Source: Bacteroidota bacterium
Lineage (GTDB): Bacteria; Bacteroidota; Bacteroidia; B-17B0; Aurantibacillaceae
Direction: 5' to 3'
Assembly: GCA_020403265.1 (NCBI GenBank)
Contig: JADBXZ010000031.1
Coordinates: 28,984-92,983, forward strand
DNA: 64,000 nucleotides
This document shows, one piece after another, positions 61,301 to 64,000 of the stretch. The position numbers and the translations under genes are program-made. The notes under the pieces are model-generated. The model saw only the letters and a list, made by a program, of their open reading frames with translations, was not told where the DNA came from and ran no database searches. Positions within the stretch are counted from its first letter, which is position 1. Each line of letters begins with the position of its first letter.

Positions 61301-62968
61301 TTATTTTCCTAAGCCAACAGGACTTCCAACACGAGTCATAGCACAACGAAAACCTAACCATGCAGCCGTTTGACGTTGATCTAAATATCTTCTTGCACCT
61401 GGGTTTAAAAAATAAGCCCTGTCTCTCCAACTACCGCCCTTGTATACTCTTGCTTTATCATTAATTAATGAGGTCTTGGCGTACTCATACATCATTTTAT
61501 CACCTTGTGATGAATAAGCTTCTTCACCATCTCTAAAATAGATACTTGAGTTAACATCACCATCTAAATAATTAATGTAATCTGCTGCTTTATAATTTCT
61601 ACGCTCATCTAAGTTATCTGTTGCAACAGCGCTGCTTACCTCACGCCATTGAACACGACCCGGTATATCTGACTTTCCATCTGGTGTTGCATTATTGTTA
61701 CCGCTTGATGGATCATTAGTCATAAATGTTAAAATAGAATCTGTAACAACTTCCGGATCAACACTAACACCGTGTTGAGTTGGCTTGTTAACCTTATGAT
61801 TAAACTTTTGCCATACCGGACCGTCTACATTCGTTAAAATTTCACCACCATAACCACCAATTAATGTGGTACTATCTTTCTTTTGGGTTGTAAATATATT
61901 ACCGCGGAACGGTCTAAATTCATCAGCATCCTGACCTGTACTTGGGCGATAAACATCCATCACCCACTCACAAACGTTACCACTCATGTTATATAAACCG
62001 TAATCATTTGGCCAATATGAATAAACAGGCGCAGTAACGTCTGCATTATCATTTAAGAAACCTGCAGTTCCCATATAATCACCCGCACCTCTTACAAAAT
62101 TAGCATTGATTTGACCAATGTATTTATCTGTTGAATTACGAACGCCGTGACCATTCCAAGGATAAATACGTCTATCAGTAATACGCTCACCTATTGTATT
62201 TCCAATTAAACCATAGGCAGCGTACTCCCATTCTGCTTCAGTCGGAAGGCGATACTTTGGTAAAAAGATACCATCTTCCATTCTAACATCACGCTCAGGA
62301 TTTTGATCATCATAAGATGGTAATTTTTGTTTTAATTGACCTTGCCATTTACCAGATAAATAAGCCTCAGTACTGAAATAATCCTGATCTGAAGGTGCAG
62401 GAACATGTTCCAAAAGTCCTTCTCGAACTAAAATAAATTCATTTACACGATCAGTTCTCCAAGCACAAAAATCATTTGCTTGTAACCAGTTTACACCAAC
62501 TACAGGATAATCTCTATAAGCCGGATGACGCAAATAATATTCCACAAATGGTTCGTTATAAGCTAACTTCTCTCTCCAAACTAACGTATCAGGCAATGCT
62601 CTGTAAAAAATATCAGGAAAAGTAGGTCCAAAAACTCTACTTGTCCAATATAAATATTCTAAATAAGAGAAATTACTAACCTCAGTTTCATCCATATAAA
62701 ATGAAGAAACTGTAACTCGTCGAGGAACGTTGTTCCATTCATATGTGACGTCATTTTCTGTTCTACCGAATGTGAAAGTTCCACCTTCAATTAAAACCAA
62801 GCCAGGCCCCGTTTCTTGTTCCTCATAAGGTGTTTTTTCGAAACCACCATTACTCGGGTCATTATAAGCCCATCCTGTAACTGGTGAACGCTCTTGCGAA
62901 CACGAAACCGCCATAAAAGCAACAATAGCTGCCATTGATTTGCGATTTTTTACCCATTTTAGATTCAT
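61301..62968 (-). CDS. gldJ: Gliding-motility / type IX secretion lipoprotein GldJ
   Basis: GldJ is an outer-membrane lipoprotein needed for gliding and type IX secretion in flavobacteria. The 555-residue protein has a lipobox (AFMAVSC, Cys23) and a formylglycine-generating-enzyme (SUMF1)-like domain with LVLIEGGTFTFGRTENDVTYEW, SFYMDETEVSNFSYLEYLYW, HPAYRDYPVVGVNW, LPTEAEWEYAAYG and the end block YKGGSWRDRAYF. These fit GldJ better than GldK (also SUMF1-like, but encoded with gldLMN). It follows a porP/sprF-family gene by 56 bp and precedes murF, as in flavobacteria. Confidence 0.92.
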   Translation of the reverse strand: MNLKWVKNRKSMAAIVAFMAVSCSQERSPVTGWAYNDPSNGGFEKTPYEEQETGPGLVLIEGGTFTFGRTENDVTYEWNNVPRRVTVSSFYMDETEVSNFSYLEYLYWTSRVFGPTFPDIFYRALPDTLVWREKLAYNEPFVEYYLRHPAYRDYPVVGVNWLQANDFCAWRTDRVNEFILVREGLLEHVPAPSDQDYFSTEAYLSGKWQGQLKQKLPSYDDQNPERDVRMEDGIFLPKYRLPTEAEWEYAAYGLIGNTIGERITDRRIYPWNGHGVRNSTDKYIGQINANFVRGAGDYMGTAGFLNDNADVTAPVYSYWPNDYGLYNMSGNVCEWVMDVYRPSTGQDADEFRPFRGNIFTTQKKDSTTLIGGYGGEILTNVDGPVWQKFNHKVNKPTQHGVSVDPEVVTDSILTFMTNDPSSGNNNATPDGKSDIPGRVQWREVSSAVATDNLDERRNYKAADYINYLDGDVNSSIYFRDGEEAYSSQGDKMMYEYAKTSLINDKARVYKGGSWRDRAYFLNPGARRYLDQRQTAAWLGFRCAMTRVGSPVGLGK

Positions 62969-63024
62969 ATTACTATCTAATTTAACGCTATAACGTTTAT
63001 TTTTTTAAAAGGTTACAAAAATAT

Positions 63025-63972
63025 TTAAAAAGAAGGACAACTAATCGTTCTATACTTTTTACGCTTTGTTTTACATTCGAATTGTATTTGAAGCGAAATT
63101 TCGTGTGAACCAGCCGTGTTACCACTTAATTTTGAAACAGTTATATCATAACTGTATCCAAATTTAAAGTTGTTATTTTGAACTCCAACTAAAGCAACCA
63201 CGGCGTCTTGATTACGATACCATAAACCAGCAACAAATGGTCCTTTAACATAATACAAACCTATATTTAATTGTTGAAACTTTTGTTGGGCTTGGAATAA
63301 CACATTTGGCGATAAATAACTCTCATTCCCTTTTTCTAGTGGAATAATTGCGCCCCCATGAACAGTAAATTTTGTTGGCAATGGCGAAGGCCCTAGCAAA
63401 CCCTCATCTGGTTGATTAATATGATGAGCAGCAAAACCAAAGAAGTAGTTTTTGCTGTAACCCAATAAACCTGCAGAAAAATCAAGATTACTCTTTCTTT
63501 GTAAAGGGATAGCCTCTTGTGTATTCCAAACAAAACCTCTTCTTGCATCAATCATGTCGCCAAAATTCAATTTTGTATTATCCAAAGTTTTTTGAAGGTA
63601 GGTAGCTTGAATACCAAATTTCATTGAAAATTCTCTGTTAATTGGAGCTAAATATGAATAAAGCAGAGAGAAATTGTTTGTTTGTAGAGTTCCCCTGGCT
63701 TGATCATCTGATGTCACGAGCACTCCGATACCACCAGCAAGCGGATTTAAATGCATATCATAAGAAGCTGAGTAGGTTACATATGTTCCACTTAAATTTG
63801 GCCATTGGTTACGGTAATTCATAGCAATACGTGGACACCTCGCAGTACCTGCGAATGCAGGATTTAAATATAATGGATTGGCGTAGAACTGTGTAAATTG
63901 CGGATCTTGTGCCTTAAGGTCTGTTAAAACCGCCATAAACACTAGTAAAGGGAACCAAATACGTCTATTCAT
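63025..63972 (-). CDS. PorP/SprF family type IX secretion membrane protein
   Basis: The 315-residue protein has a signal peptide (WFPLLVFMAVLTDLKAQ) and the family opening DPQFTQFYANPLYLNPAFAGTARCPRIAMNYRNQWP. An outer-membrane beta-barrel with alternating strands follows, and the tail is basic and Cys-containing (FECKTKRKKYRTISCPSF). SprF-type proteins help particular type IX substrates (such as type B sorting-domain adhesins) reach the surface. It is 56 bp upstream of gldJ. Only 28 bp of its upstream region is in the window. Which substrate it serves is not visible. Confidence 0.92.
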   Translation of the reverse strand: MNRRIWFPLLVFMAVLTDLKAQDPQFTQFYANPLYLNPAFAGTARCPRIAMNYRNQWPNLSGTYVTYSASYDMHLNPLAGGIGVLVTSDDQARGTLQTNNFSLLYSYLAPINREFSMKFGIQATYLQKTLDNTKLNFGDMIDARRGFVWNTQEAIPLQRKSNLDFSAGLLGYSKNYFFGFAAHHINQPDEGLLGPSPLPTKFTVHGGAIIPLEKGNESYLSPNVLFQAQQKFQQLNIGLYYVKGPFVAGLWYRNQDAVVALVGVQNNNFKFGYSYDITVSKLSGNTAGSHEISLQIQFECKTKRKKYRTISCPSF

Positions 63973-64000
63973 AATTAATGTTAATTAAGCCTATTTTACA

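Noticed and set aside
62984..62997. AACG-CTATAA-CGTT inverted repeat in the gldJ leader
   Set aside because: The stem is only 4 bp and mismatches stop its extension; this is expected by chance.
63016..63023. TAnnTTTG-like box before gldJ on the minus strand
   Set aside because: No partner at -33 spacing was found, and such boxes occur often by chance in AT-rich intergenic DNA.

Overview
The window is a gene-dense piece of an AT-rich chromosome from a member of the Bacteroidota, most likely of flavobacterial type. The evidence is mutually consistent. Type IX secretion / gliding components are present (GldA, GldJ, a PorP/SprF-family protein, with gldJ followed by murF). At least four secreted proteins are present: three carry C-terminal type IX sorting domains in full and one is cut by the left edge. 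Promoters fit the Bacteroidota pattern TTTG-N(18-22)-TAnnTTTG, Shine-Dalgarno sites are hardly visible, and the families are typical of the phylum (the Bacteroidota AMP nucleosidase, the long IspH form, DUF4369-TlpA proteins, NagZ/beta-lactamase fusions). I see no tRNA, rRNA, CRISPR array, insertion sequence or prophage. No gene-free stretch exceeds 300 bp; the longest is 2436-2726, which holds a strongly structured inverted-repeat element.

Layout. 1-8760 (+): secreted-protein region with a truncated choice-of-anchor-B protein, a 3-hydroxyacyl-CoA dehydrogenase, then a tight trio of propeller-subtilisin protease, lipoprotein and propeller protein. 8780-12257 (-): rarA, an M28 aminopeptidase and gldA. 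12328-13523 (+): a small exported protein and a lipoprotein MsrA. 13525-18329 (-): NagZ/beta-lactamase fusion, GT4 glycosyltransferase and methyltransferase. 18445-24060 (+): clpS, M48 lipoprotein, NatAB-like ABC exporter, xerD and ispH in close series. 24057-25975 (-): HsdR-N-like nuclease-fold protein and a TPR protein. 26065-29799 (+): AMP nucleosidase, HisKA_2 sensor kinase and a SurA-like PPIase. 29800-33164 (-): UPF0173 hydrolase, parA, parB and a methyltransferase. 33272-33811 (+): flavin reductase. 33947-42011 (-): LRR protein, a 1777-residue type IX secreted protein, prs and rplY.

42080-43839 (+): DMT transporter and YicC. 43889-46774 (-): two-domain M16 protease. 46918-50553 (+): bacilliredoxin, coiled-coil lipoprotein, glutathione peroxidase, exported thioredoxin and a small exported protein. 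50550-50963 (-): tsaE. 51024-57453 (+): gatB, TlpA-like lipoprotein, a giant M1 peptidase that appears to end in an outer-membrane barrel, and an LpxH-type phosphatase. 57436-63972 (-): PorP/SprF, gldJ, murF, an MFS transporter and a VWA protein.

Most of the window is housekeeping and cell-envelope biology: peptidoglycan (MurF, NagZ fusion), lipid A (LpxH), envelope proteases (M1, M16, M28, M48, S8), envelope thiol redox, and type IX export. I did not find a clear new defence or mobile system. The points most worth a second look are the structured element at 2549-2667, the predicted barrel-anchored M1 peptidase, the propeller-before-propeptide subtilisin, possible leaderless transcription at surA and the DMT gene, and the hairpin leader of rplY.
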